NCBI GenBank assembly: GCA_028691435.1
Contig: JAQUZG010000003.1
Coordinates: forward strand, 4,637 to 68,636
Length of the DNA stretch: 64,000 bases
Direction: 5' to 3'
Source: Candidatus Iainarchaeum sp.
Lineage (GTDB): Archaea; Iainarchaeota; Iainarchaeia; Iainarchaeales; JAAZKV01
Positions 34,284-42,613 of this stretch are shown here, piece by piece. Positions within the stretch are counted from its first letter, which is position 1. Each line of letters opens with the position of its first letter. The position numbers were made by a program, and so were the translations under genes. Under the pieces are notes generated by a model that was not told where the DNA came from, made no database searches, and saw only the letters and a program-made list of their open reading frames with translations.

Positions 34284-35354
34284 TTATTTTGTTATATTAA
34301 AACTTTTCACTTGAGCTAACAAATCTTTTGCTCTTGAATTATTTTCAAAATGTTTTCTTGTTGGTTCAATTAATTTGTCTATGTATACTGCAGTTGCTGT
34401 TTTTAAGTCGCCAGGATGTAATTCTTTTTTTAAGAATGCATCTTCCATTTCTTTATAATTATTAAATTCAACATCTCCACCATATTGAGTAGGTCTTTCA
34501 ATTTTAACTTTATCAAATCTTTCAAAAATCATATATTTGTTATATTCCATAATTGGATTTTCTTCAGCAATTCCTTCTAAACAAAATGCTTTTGAAATTT
34601 TTCGCTTAATATCTTCTGCCCCATCTGTCATAAAGATTGCTGAATCAGGATTACTCTTACTCATTTTTTTTGCAATTGCTCTTTCTGCACCAATTGCATC
34701 TGTTTTAACTTCTTTAAGTCCAGCCATCATGTGGTGTGAAATAACAATTGGTTTATAGTATCCAATTTTTGGCCCAATTTCTCTAGCTAAAACATTTACT
34801 TTTCTTTGATCAAGTCCAAGTTGAGTCACATCTGCTCCTAAATAAAAAATATCTGCACATTGCATGCAAGGGTAGAATATTTGAGCTGCTTTTAAATCAT
34901 TTTCTCCTCTTCCCATAATTTGAGAACATCTTGTAATTCTTGTAACTGAATTTTTTGTAGCAATATTCATTACTATTTTCCAATAATCTGGATCTTTAAT
35001 TACATCATTTGCCCAAACAAATTCAACTCCACTTAAATCCATTCCAGTAGTTTTCCAAACTTCAATAAAATATTCTCCAGCAGTTTGAATATTTTCTAAA
35101 TTTCCGCCAAGTTTATTATTTGCAAGTGCAAACCAATCAGCAACATACATTTTAAATTTAAAACCAGCTTTTACCATTTTATTAATATTAATCGCTCTTA
35201 AAATTCCTTGAGCAATATGGATTTGTCCACTTGGTTCAAAACCATCATAAGCAATAGGATTTTTTTTAGTTTCAAGAAGATTTCGTAATTCTTCTTCAGT
35301 TAAGATTTCCTCTCCAACTTCTTTAATTAAGTCAATTTTTTGATCAATATTCAT
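34284..35354 (-). CDS. tyrS: Tyrosyl-tRNA synthetase
   Basis: This 356-residue protein is of the archaeal/eukaryotic TyrRS type. The HIGH-like motif is PSGQIHIAQG, and KMSKS occurs intact in AIAKKMSKSNPDSAIFM. Other family segments are MQCADIFYLGADVTQLGLDQRKVNVLARE and the C-terminal anticodon-binding helices. It lacks the bacterial S4 domain, as expected. The start has no strong ribosome site. Confidence 0.96.
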   Translation of the reverse strand: MNIDQKIDLIKEVGEEILTEEELRNLLETKKNPIAYDGFEPSGQIHIAQGILRAININKMVKAGFKFKMYVADWFALANNKLGGNLENIQTAGEYFIEVWKTTGMDLSGVEFVWANDVIKDPDYWKIVMNIATKNSVTRITRCSQIMGRGENDLKAAQIFYPCMQCADIFYLGADVTQLGLDQRKVNVLAREIGPKIGYYKPIVISHHMMAGLKEVKTDAIGAERAIAKKMSKSNPDSAIFMTDGAEDIKRKISKAFCLEGIAEENPIMEYNKYMIFERFDKVKIERPTQYGGDVEFNNYKEMEDAFLKKELHPGDLKTATAVYIDKLIEPTRKHFENNSRAKDLLAQVKSFNITK

Positions 35355-35510
35355 AACAAAAATAAGTTTAATTCTTTTTTTATATGTTATGTTTTATTGA
35401 TTTTTTTTATTTGATTATTATTTTAAATTATATTTTATTTTCTCTCAAAACAATTATAAACTACTTTTGTGTTATTTAATTAAATTAAGGATAAAAAAAT
35501 GGTGATTTAG

Positions 35511-37034
35511 ATGAGTGATTATTCAAAGGATTTAAAAGTAAAAATATTTGGGATTACAACTGGAAAATCAATTTGTATATTAAATAAAATTGATGCAAAA
35601 GATTTTGGTTTATTTACTGGTGACAGAGTAGAACTTTATAATAAACGATCAAAAAAGAGAGCTGTTGGAGTTATTGATATAACTGCAAATGAATTAAAAT
35701 CTGGTCAAATTGGATTATTTGAAGATATTGCTGCTACTCTTAGCGCAAAAGAAAAAGATTTAATTGATACAAAAGTAACTAAATCACTTAAAAGTTTAGA
35801 TTTTATAAAAAAGAAAATGGATGGTAAAAAATTAACAAATGAAGAAGTAGTTGAAATTGTAAAAGATATTACTGATGATAGATTAACTGATGTTGAAGCA
35901 AGTGCATTTATTGCTGCTATTTATATGAAAGGATTAGATTTAGATGAAACTGTTTACATGACTAAAGCTCTAATAAATAATGGAAATAAGATTTCTTTCG
36001 ATGTAACTCCAGTTGTGGATAAACACAGTGTTGGGGGAGTAAATGGGCGAGCAACAATGGTAATCATTCCAATAATTGCTAGTGCTGGATTATATATGCC
36101 AAAAACTTCATCAAGAAGTATTACTTCTTCAGCAGGAACAGCTGATGCAATGGAAGTTTTAGCACCAGTTGATTTAGATTTTAATAAAATAAAAGAAATT
36201 ACAAAAAAAGTTGGGGGAGTAATTGCTTGGGGTGGAGCAGTAGATCTTGCACCAGCAGATGATAAAATCATAAAACTTGAACACCCATTAAGTTTAGATC
36301 CAGAAGGACAAGTAATTGCTTCAGTTCTTGCAAAAAAAGCAAGTGTTGGAAGTAAATATGTTGTAATTGATTTACCTGTTGGACCACAAGTAAAAATAAA
36401 AGATCAAAAAACAGCACTAAGAATGGCTGAAAAATTTGTTCATGTTGGAAAAGAAATTGGAATGGAAGTTGATGCTGTAATTACTGATGGAACAGAACCT
36501 AGTGGTTTAGCATTTGGTCCAGCTCTTGAAGCAAAATATGCTCTTGAGATTCTTGAAGGAAAAAGATTTGATAATCTTGCACAAAAAAGTTGTGAATGTG
36601 CGGGAGCAGTTCTTGAATTAGCTAAAAAAGTAAAAGTTGGAAAAGGGTATGAAGCAGCAAGAGTAATTCTTGAATCAGGAAAAGCTTTAGCAAAAATGAA
36701 AGAAATTATTAAAGCCCAGGGTGGAAAAATATTTTCAAGTGAAGATATTAAATTAGCTAAATATAAAAAAGAAATTTTTGCGAAAGAAAATGGAGTAATA
36801 CAAGAATTTAATATCAAACTTTTAACAAAAGCTGCAAGATTAGCAGGTGCACCAGCTGATAAAACAGCAGGGATATTACTTTCAAAAACAGTTGGAGAAA
36901 AAATCGGTAGGAATGAATTATTATTAACTATCTATGCTGAAAACAAACAAAAATTAGAAGTTGCTACTGAATTTATTGAACAAAATTGTCCAGTAACATT
37001 TAAAAAAATAATAATTCAAACAATAAGAGATTAA
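35511..37034 (+). CDS. deoA: AMP phosphorylase
   Basis: This 507-residue protein is longer than bacterial thymidine phosphorylase because of the 80-residue N-terminal domain typical of archaeal AMP phosphorylase. Core motifs are TDVEASAFIAAIYMKGL, VDKHSVGGVNGRATMVIIPIIASAGL, KTSSRSITSSAGTADAMEVLAPV and EGQVIASVLAKKASVGSKY. It splits AMP with phosphate to adenine and ribose-1,5-bisphosphate, the substrate of the isomerase encoded at 32686-33612. GGTGATTTAG precedes the ATG. A TATA-like TTATTTAATTAAATT lies about 40 bases upstream. Confidence 0.94.
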   Translation: MSDYSKDLKVKIFGITTGKSICILNKIDAKDFGLFTGDRVELYNKRSKKRAVGVIDITANELKSGQIGLFEDIAATLSAKEKDLIDTKVTKSLKSLDFIKKKMDGKKLTNEEVVEIVKDITDDRLTDVEASAFIAAIYMKGLDLDETVYMTKALINNGNKISFDVTPVVDKHSVGGVNGRATMVIIPIIASAGLYMPKTSSRSITSSAGTADAMEVLAPVDLDFNKIKEITKKVGGVIAWGGAVDLAPADDKIIKLEHPLSLDPEGQVIASVLAKKASVGSKYVVIDLPVGPQVKIKDQKTALRMAEKFVHVGKEIGMEVDAVITDGTEPSGLAFGPALEAKYALEILEGKRFDNLAQKSCECAGAVLELAKKVKVGKGYEAARVILESGKALAKMKEIIKAQGGKIFSSEDIKLAKYKKEIFAKENGVIQEFNIKLLTKAARLAGAPADKTAGILLSKTVGEKIGRNELLLTIYAENKQKLEVATEFIEQNCPVTFKKIIIQTIRD

Positions 37035-37055
37035 ACAGACTTAATAACTGTTTAA
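37031..37055 (+). terminator. Hairpin at the stop codon of AMP phosphorylase
   Basis: TTAAACAG (37031-37038) pairs exactly with CTGTTTAA (37048-37055) around a nine-base loop, overlapping the TAA stop. A-rich then T-rich sequence follows. Confidence 0.5.
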
Positions 37056-37162
37056 TTAAAAAAATTAGTTTAGGTAATTAATCATTTTGATTAATTTACT
37101 TAAATTTATTAAATTATTTTCTTGTTTAATTTTTATTTTTTTTACTTTTTAATTAAATAACT

Positions 37163-37987
37163 TTATTTTTTAATTAATTCTTCATAAGTTTTAAGTATTT
37201 TTTCAGGAGATGAAGAATAGATTTTTTCATTTTTATTTTTTAATGTATCAAATTTTTTTTCAATTGATTTTTTCCATTTTAATTCAGTTATTAAGAATGG
37301 TAAAGCTTGTCTTAAACCAGTTCTCATTACCTTGTTTTTGTGTCTAAATAATTCTTTTAAAAAAGTTTGATATGCCTTAGTATTATTTTTTTGTTTAAAT
37401 GTTATATTTACTATTGCACTAGTGCAATTAGGTGCGGGATAAAAATTAGTTTTTGCAATTTTTTCAACAACTTCAATTTTTGCATTAACATTAACAAAAC
37501 AAGTTAATGCAGTATATTCTTTTAATCCTTCAAATGCAGTTAATTTTTCAATAAACCCTTCATCAAGCATTAAAACAGCTTGAGTAATATTTTCAAGAGT
37601 AATTTTATTTAATAAATTTGTTGAAATGTGGTAAGGTGGTAAACTAACAACCTTGTTAATTTTATATTTAGTATAATCAATTAAAAGTGCATCTTCATTT
37701 AGTAAAATTAATTGACCTTTTTCAATTTCTGATTTAAATTTATCTTTTAATACTTCAACCATTACTTCATCTTTTTCTACAGCAATAACTTTACATTTAT
37801 CAACTAAAAATTTTGTTAAAAATCCAGTTCCTGGTCCAATTTCAAGTACAACATCAGTACTTTTTAAGTTAGCAATTTTTGTCATATAAATTAAAACTGC
37901 TTGATTAGTACAAAAATTTTGAGAAAGTTTTTTATCCGGTTTAAAATGATATTTAATCATTAAATCTTGTAATTCTTCAAGTCCCAT
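37163..37987 (-). CDS. ksgA: 16S rRNA dimethyladenosine transferase, altered motif IV
   Basis: This 274-residue protein has KsgA/Dim1 features: KKLSQNFCTNQAVL, SAM site VVLEIGPGTGFLTKFL, VIAVEKDEVMVEVL, and FYPAPNCTSAIVNI. The catalytic motif IV, normally N-L-P-Y, reads S-L-P-P-Y (VVSLPPYHIST), so the Asn that contacts the target adenine is Leu. KsgA dimethylates two adjacent adenines in helix 45 of 16S rRNA; the 16S gene here keeps the GGGGAACC loop. The gene ends the conserved archaeal L21e-rpoF-DUF655-ksgA series, though a terminator-like hairpin lies before it. Confidence 0.9.
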   Translation of the reverse strand: MGLEELQDLMIKYHFKPDKKLSQNFCTNQAVLIYMTKIANLKSTDVVLEIGPGTGFLTKFLVDKCKVIAVEKDEVMVEVLKDKFKSEIEKGQLILLNEDALLIDYTKYKINKVVSLPPYHISTNLLNKITLENITQAVLMLDEGFIEKLTAFEGLKEYTALTCFVNVNAKIEVVEKIAKTNFYPAPNCTSAIVNITFKQKNNTKAYQTFLKELFRHKNKVMRTGLRQALPFLITELKWKKSIEKKFDTLKNKNEKIYSSSPEKILKTYEELIKK

Positions 37988-38056
37988 AAGTAATCTTTTT
38001 CCTATTTAATAATCAATTATTGTTAATTAATCATTATAAACTAATCTTAAAAAAAA

Positions 38057-38079
38057 GAAAATAGCCGATTGGCTATTTC
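38057..38079 (-). terminator. Intrinsic-type terminator after the DUF655 gene
   Basis: On the minus strand GAAATAGCC pairs with GGCTATTTTC around a four-base loop, and is followed by TTTTTTTT. It lies 11 bases after the DUF655 stop and would end the L21e-rpoF-DUF655 transcript. Confidence 0.65.
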
Positions 38080-38089
38080 AAATAATTAT

Positions 38090-38713
38090 TTAATTTTTAT
38101 CTTCCATTAAAAATTCTTTTCTTTGAAGACTTCTATAATGTCCAGTGTATGCTTGTGGTGGAACAACATGTGGTTCTCTAACAAACAAGTAATGTTTATC
38201 TTCAGGTTCTTCAAGTTCATCCATGATTCTTTTTACAATTGTGTTCATTGGATCAGATAAACCTTTTACCCTTTCGATAATATCTTTGAATGATTCAAAA
38301 GGTTTTTTTTCTCGTTCATTAAGGATTTCTCTAACATGTTTTACTCCAATCCCTGGAAGTAAATCTAATTGATGTCGTTTAATAGAAATACTTCTTGATT
38401 TATTATAAAAGTTAACAAATTTTTCTGGATTTTTTTCAACTATTTGTTTTATTACATCTTCAAGTTCTTCAATTGAATTTGAAGTTAATTTTTTGAATGT
38501 GATTCGTCCTTTTATAATTTCTACTTTTTGTCTTTCGTCTTTACCAATGTAAATTTCTTCTCCGATTGATAAATTAACTCCTGGTTTAGGTGTTACTTCT
38601 AACAGTGTAAAATAGTCTTTTCCAATTACTTGTGCAATTGGTTCATTTTTTGCAGCACTTGATTTGCCTACTGGCATATAATCTAATACTATTGCATATT
38701 CTTCTGTTTTCAT
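38090..38713 (-). CDS. DUF655 protein (archaeal, helix-hairpin-helix)
   Basis: This 207-residue protein begins EYAIVLDYMPVGKSSAAKNEPIAQVIGKDYFTLLEV, the OB-like N-terminal part of DUF655, and has a helix-hairpin-helix segment LDLLPGIGVKHVREILNERE at about residues 117-136. Its place between rpoF and ksgA is conserved across archaea. A nucleic-acid role, probably in rRNA or tRNA metabolism, is inferred from the fold and neighbours. GGGTGATAAT precedes the ATG, an excellent ribosome site. Confidence 0.93.
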   Translation of the reverse strand: MKTEEYAIVLDYMPVGKSSAAKNEPIAQVIGKDYFTLLEVTPKPGVNLSIGEEIYIGKDERQKVEIIKGRITFKKLTSNSIEELEDVIKQIVEKNPEKFVNFYNKSRSISIKRHQLDLLPGIGVKHVREILNEREKKPFESFKDIIERVKGLSDPMNTIVKRIMDELEEPEDKHYLFVREPHVVPPQAYTGHYRSLQRKEFLMEDKN

Positions 38714-38760
38714 ATTATCACCCTACCTTTTTAGAAAAAGCTTAAAAAAAATAAAAGGTA

Positions 38761-39108
38761 TTAATTTTTACCTTCAAATTTTTTTAACAAGTCGACGATT
38801 TTATTGCATTCGTCGTCTGAAATCGTTGCATCTTTTGGTACAAACAATTTCAATTGGTCAACTGATGTTGGCAATGCGTTAATAATTTGGTATTTTAATT
38901 CAATGTTATTTTTTAAAAATTCTACTTCATTAAACGCTTTAAGTAATGTTTCAACTTCTTTTTCATTTAATTTAGCAAATTTTTCAACAAATTTAAATGT
39001 AATATCTTGTTCATAATTTAATTCTTTTTCTTGTTGTCTTTCCTTAAGAATACTTTTTACTTCTGTAATAGAAATTGGTTTCATTTCAACTATTTCTCCA
39101 TTTTTCAT
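38761..39108 (-). CDS. rpoF: DNA-directed RNA polymerase subunit F (Rpb4)
   Basis: This 115-residue protein has the archaeal Rpb4 layout: GEIVEMKPISITEVKSILKERQ, a middle helix with KFVEKFAKLNEKEVETLLKAF, and the C-terminal INALPTSVDQLKLFVPKDATISDDECNKIVDLL. Together with Rpb7 it forms the stalk of RNA polymerase that helps open promoters and bind RNA. GGTG lies before the start. It is 21 bases downstream of the L21e gene. Confidence 0.95.
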   Translation of the reverse strand: MKNGEIVEMKPISITEVKSILKERQQEKELNYEQDITFKFVEKFAKLNEKEVETLLKAFNEVEFLKNNIELKYQIINALPTSVDQLKLFVPKDATISDDECNKIVDLLKKFEGKN

Positions 39109-39129
39109 AAAAACACCTTAATTAAACAA

Positions 39130-39507
39130 CTATTCTTTTTTTGATTTTTTTGCTTCTTTAATTTCTTTAGCTTTCTTTTTACTGTTTTTTACTTGTTTAT
39201 TTTCTTTAACACCTAATTTTTTAACATGTACTGGTGTTGTTACAACAATAAAATCTTTATTTCCTCTTTTTAATTTAATTTCAAAAGAACTTCCTCTTTT
39301 TGCAGTTACTTTTCCTGATAATCCGTGGAATCCTTTGTATGGGAATCCTTTATGGTAACTTGAATCAATAACTATTTGAACATTGTCGCCAATTTCAAAT
39401 TCTCTAACTTCTTGATTAACAGTTATCTTTGATCCTCTTTTTTTAAATTTAGATCTTGTTTTACTTCTCTTTCCACCAACTCTAGGTGAACCTGTAATTT
39501 TTGCCAT
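39130..39507 (-). CDS. rpl21e: Ribosomal protein L21e
   Basis: This 125-residue protein has the eL21 core: GGKRSKTRSKFKKRG, an SH3-like part with FEIGDNVQIVIDSSYHKGFPYKGFHGLSGKV and KRGNKDFIVVTTPVHVKKL. A Lys-rich C-terminal tail of about 25 residues extends it beyond the usual 95-100. TGTGATAAT precedes the ATG, and a TATA box with the sequence TTTATAAA lies 54-61 bases upstream. First gene of the unit with rpoF and DUF655. Confidence 0.96.
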   Translation of the reverse strand: MAKITGSPRVGGKRSKTRSKFKKRGSKITVNQEVREFEIGDNVQIVIDSSYHKGFPYKGFHGLSGKVTAKRGSSFEIKLKRGNKDFIVVTTPVHVKKLGVKENKQVKNSKKKAKEIKEAKKSKKE

Positions 39508-39559
39508 ATTATCACATCTGTAAATTTAGTTTTTTAATATAAAATATTGAGTAAGAAAC

Positions 39560-39570
39560 ATTTATAAATG
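39560..39570 (-). promoter_or_regulatory. TATA box of the L21e-rpoF-DUF655 operon
   Basis: Minus strand reads ATTTATAAATGTTTCTT. The same 17 bases occur at 63904-63920 before the probable ribosomal protein gene at the right end. It predicts a start of transcription near 39537 and a leader of about 30 bases. Confidence 0.7.
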
Positions 39571-39709
39571 ATATTATTTTTTAATTTATTTTCCCTCTGA
39601 TTTTGTAATATTTTTTAATTAAATTATTTTTTTAATTTTTATGGATTTATTTTAATTTAATTTATTTATTAATTAAATTAAATATTTTACTAAGTTAATT
39701 ATCTTATTT

Positions 39710-40360
39710 TTATTTTGGCAAGTGTTTTTTTGTTTTCATAATGATTAATTGATTACAATTTGGACTAAATCTATAATTTAAATTTGGTTTTAATCCAGAT
39801 TGATTTAATAATTCAACAAGTTCAGCAATACTTATTTCCTTTCTATTAAAGTTAACAATTGCAACACCCCCGACACGTAATGAATCAATAACTTTTGATA
39901 CCATTTTTGTAACTTGTTTAGTATGAAATGTGCCGCCACAATTTGAAATTATACAATCAAAAGATTCTTTTAATTGTAATTCTGAAAAATCCCCTTCATA
40001 TATTTTATCATAATTGTGATAAAGATTTTTTTTACTTTTTTTAACTGTACTTCCAACTACTCTTAATTTTTTTCCACCAAAAAATCTTAGATCTCTTCCA
40101 AGTGTGCCTTCTCCACAACCTAAATCCAGTACACTTATCACTCGTCTTCTTTTTTTACTTTGATGCATTAACCAACTTTTAACTGGATAATTAAATTTTT
40201 TTTCAATACCTGCTAAGCTAGTTTTATTAATCCCCCAATCATTAGCTAAATCTCTTTTTTTTGATTCTTCTAGTGCTAATTTATCAGCAACAATTCGTTG
40301 AACTTGTTTTTCTGGATTGAATACATTTCTTGTAACAAGTGGAGTGTGTCTTTTTGACAT
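39710..40360 (-). CDS. Class I SAM-dependent methyltransferase
   Basis: This 216-residue protein has an N-terminal helical section (about 75 residues) and then motif I VISVLDLGCGEGTLGRDL, a motif II-like VVGSTVKKSKKNL, YEGDFSELQLKESFDCIISNCGGTFHT and a late SLRVGGVAIVNFNRKE. It ends RFSPNCNQLIIMKTKKHLPK. I cannot name its substrate. A decayed paralogue lies at 46089-46600. The gene is alone, facing away from tRNA-Arg. Confidence 0.8.
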   Translation of the reverse strand: MSKRHTPLVTRNVFNPEKQVQRIVADKLALEESKKRDLANDWGINKTSLAGIEKKFNYPVKSWLMHQSKKRRRVISVLDLGCGEGTLGRDLRFFGGKKLRVVGSTVKKSKKNLYHNYDKIYEGDFSELQLKESFDCIISNCGGTFHTKQVTKMVSKVIDSLRVGGVAIVNFNRKEISIAELVELLNQSGLKPNLNYRFSPNCNQLIIMKTKKHLPK

Positions 40361-40454
40361 ACTATAATTAATTACTTGAAATTAATATATGTTATTATTC
40401 GAAGTTTAATAAAAAAATTTAAAAATTTGAAGAATATGATTGTATTTTTTAAAT

Positions 40455-40561
40455 TGCAACCTAAAAGGTTGCATATAAGAAGTTTTGATTGATCGTTTTA
40501 ATTAATCTACAACTCGAAGAGTTGTATACAACTAGTTTCGTGAACCTTTACTAAAGGTTCA
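40455..40561. repeat. Array of three perfect hairpins downstream of tRNA-Arg
   Basis: Three short inverted repeats with loops of 3 bases lie in a row: TGCAACCTAAAAGGTTGCA (40455-40473), TACAACTCGAAGAGTTGTA (40508-40526), and TGAACCTTTACTAAAGGTTCA (40541-40561). The last ends three bases from the tRNA 3' end (40565). Stem sequences differ. Loops are small. They could act as processing signals, stabilisers or terminators of the tRNA transcript. Confidence 0.75.
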
Positions 40562-40564
40562 AAA

Positions 40565-40638
40565 CGAGCCCGGTGCGATTTGAACGCACGATCTACTGCT
40601 TAGAAGGCAGTCGCCTTATCCAGCTAGGCCACGGGCCC
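40565..40638 (-). tRNA. tRNA-Arg (anticodon TCT)
   Basis: Acceptor GGGCCCG/CGGGCTC pairs with one G-U, D-arm GCCTAGCTGGATAAGGC, anticodon stem CTGCC/GGCAG-like with loop CTTCTAA (anticodon TCT), T-arm GTGCGTTCAAATCGCAC, discriminator G, no encoded CCA. It reads AGA and AGG, favoured Arg codons in this AT-rich genome. The arginyl-tRNA synthetase gene lies about 2 kb away on the same strand. Confidence 0.96.
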
Positions 40639-40717
40639 GTATAATTAATTTTTTATGAAAGGAACTTTTTAAAACTATTGTTTAGTTATAAATTAAACTA
40701 ATTTATTTAATTATTGA

Positions 40718-42505
40718 TTAGTCTTTTATGAATCCACCTTTTTGTAAATCCCAAAGACTCTTGTATTCTCCATCTTGTTTAATTAGGTCATTATGTGTGC
40801 CAATTTGTATAATTTTTCCTTTTTTTAATACAACTATTTTGTCTGCGTGCATGATTGTTGATAAACGGTGTGCTATGATTATTGATGTTCTTCCTTTCAT
40901 TAGTTTTTGTAAGTCATTTTGTATATCGTGTTCAGTTTTTGAATCAAGTGCGGATGTTGCTTCATCTAAAACAAGTATTTTTTTATCTGCAAGGATTGCT
41001 CTTGCAATTGATACTCTTTGTTTTTCTCCACCACTTAATTTAATTCCTCGCTCTCCAACTATTGTTTCTTCTTTATTTGGAAATCCTTCAATAGTTTTAT
41101 CCAACTGTGCAAATTTAATTGCTTTAATTACTTCTTCTCTAGTTGCATTAGGTTTAGAAAATTTAATATTATTAAAAACAGTATCATCAAACAGTACACA
41201 ATCCTGTGGAACAATTGCCATTTCATTTCTTAGTGATTCTTGCGTTACATTTTTTATATCTTGATTGTCAATTAAAATTTGTCCAGAATTTACATCATAT
41301 AATCTATAAAGTAATTTGATTAATGTTGTTTTTCCTGATCCTGAATGACCAACTAATGCAACTTTTTCATTATGTTTTATTTTTAGATTAAAATCTTTAA
41401 ATAAATGATTTTTACCATAACAAAAATCTATGTTCTTAAATGCAATTTCGCCTTTTATAATTTCTAAATTTTTTGCATTTTCTTTATCATTAATGTTTGA
41501 TTTTATTTCTCCATATTCAAATAAATCTTGAAAATCTGACATTGATTTGTAAAATTGTCTTATTCCAAATACTGCCCCATATGTTCCTGCAATTATTGTT
41601 CCATAAATTGCATAAATAAAAGTAATTGTCCCAATAGTTATTTTCCCATTTATAAAATCTATCATTGGAAAATAAAGTAATAAAATCAAACCAATTGCTG
41701 GGATTAATGCTTTTGAACTATCTACCCAAGTATAAAATTTCCAATAGTTTAATGAGTTAGTTTGTGTATTTTTTGCTAAATATTCATATCTTTTTTTAAT
41801 GAATTTTTCTTTACCAAAAAATCTTATTGAATCAATATTTGTAAATATGTCTGAAATATTTCCTTTTTCAATATCTTCTGATTCATTATATTTTATTTTA
41901 TATTTCTTTTGAATATTTTGTATATAAATGTTGAATGAAATGAATATTATTGAAACAACGAAAATTATTATTGCTGAATTTATACTAAAATATGCAATTG
42001 ATATTCCTGCAATAATTAATTGAATTATGACTGGTAAAAAGTTAAATACTATTGCGTCAGTCATTGCATCTACTGCACTTGTCCCACGAGTTAGGCGTGA
42101 AATTAAAGTTCCTGTTTTATGATTAGTGTGAAAGTGGTAATCTAAATTTAGAATGTGATTAAAATATTTCTCTTTCATTTCAAAAACTATTTTTGCCCCA
42201 AGGTTAATCAAAACTTTGGTTCTCATCCATTCACAAATTGATTCAATAATTTTTATACATATGTATGCAAATAATATAGACATAATTATTTGAATAAAAA
42301 TATCTTTTGTTATTTCATTAGAGGTAAATTTTGTTCCTTCATCAATAAGTACTTTAAATAAAAAATTATTTGCTAAGTAAACAAGTTGAATAATTAGAAT
42401 TATGATTGTTCCAACTATTAATTCTTTTTTCTTTGTTTTTAAAAAACTCCAATAGTTAATTAAATTTCTTTTGAAATCAATTTTTGTATTGCCCCCATGA
42501 GACAT
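40718..42505 (-). CDS. ABC exporter, half-transporter with fused membrane and ATPase domains
   Basis: This 595-residue protein has six transmembrane helices in residues 25-320 (ABC type 1 exporter fold), then an ATPase domain with GHSGSGKTTLIKLLY, VPQDCVLFDDTVFNNI, signature LSGGEKQRVSIARAIL, Walker B LVLDEATSALD, and IIAHRLSTI. It would work as a homodimer like MsbA or Sav1866, exporting lipids, drugs or peptides. Substrate is not evident. There is no peptidase domain or neighbouring precursor gene. Confidence 0.92.
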   Translation of the reverse strand: MSHGGNTKIDFKRNLINYWSFLKTKKKELIVGTIIILIIQLVYLANNFLFKVLIDEGTKFTSNEITKDIFIQIIMSILFAYICIKIIESICEWMRTKVLINLGAKIVFEMKEKYFNHILNLDYHFHTNHKTGTLISRLTRGTSAVDAMTDAIVFNFLPVIIQLIIAGISIAYFSINSAIIIFVVSIIFISFNIYIQNIQKKYKIKYNESEDIEKGNISDIFTNIDSIRFFGKEKFIKKRYEYLAKNTQTNSLNYWKFYTWVDSSKALIPAIGLILLLYFPMIDFINGKITIGTITFIYAIYGTIIAGTYGAVFGIRQFYKSMSDFQDLFEYGEIKSNINDKENAKNLEIIKGEIAFKNIDFCYGKNHLFKDFNLKIKHNEKVALVGHSGSGKTTLIKLLYRLYDVNSGQILIDNQDIKNVTQESLRNEMAIVPQDCVLFDDTVFNNIKFSKPNATREEVIKAIKFAQLDKTIEGFPNKEETIVGERGIKLSGGEKQRVSIARAILADKKILVLDEATSALDSKTEHDIQNDLQKLMKGRTSIIIAHRLSTIMHADKIVVLKKGKIIQIGTHNDLIKQDGEYKSLWDLQKGGFIKD

Positions 42506-42613
42506 AGTAATATTTGATTAATAAAGTATTTTAAATTTTTCTACTAATGACGAAATTATCAGATTTTTGAAAATTAGGTTTATTTTAATAAATTTAGATT
42601 ATTTTTTAGAAAC

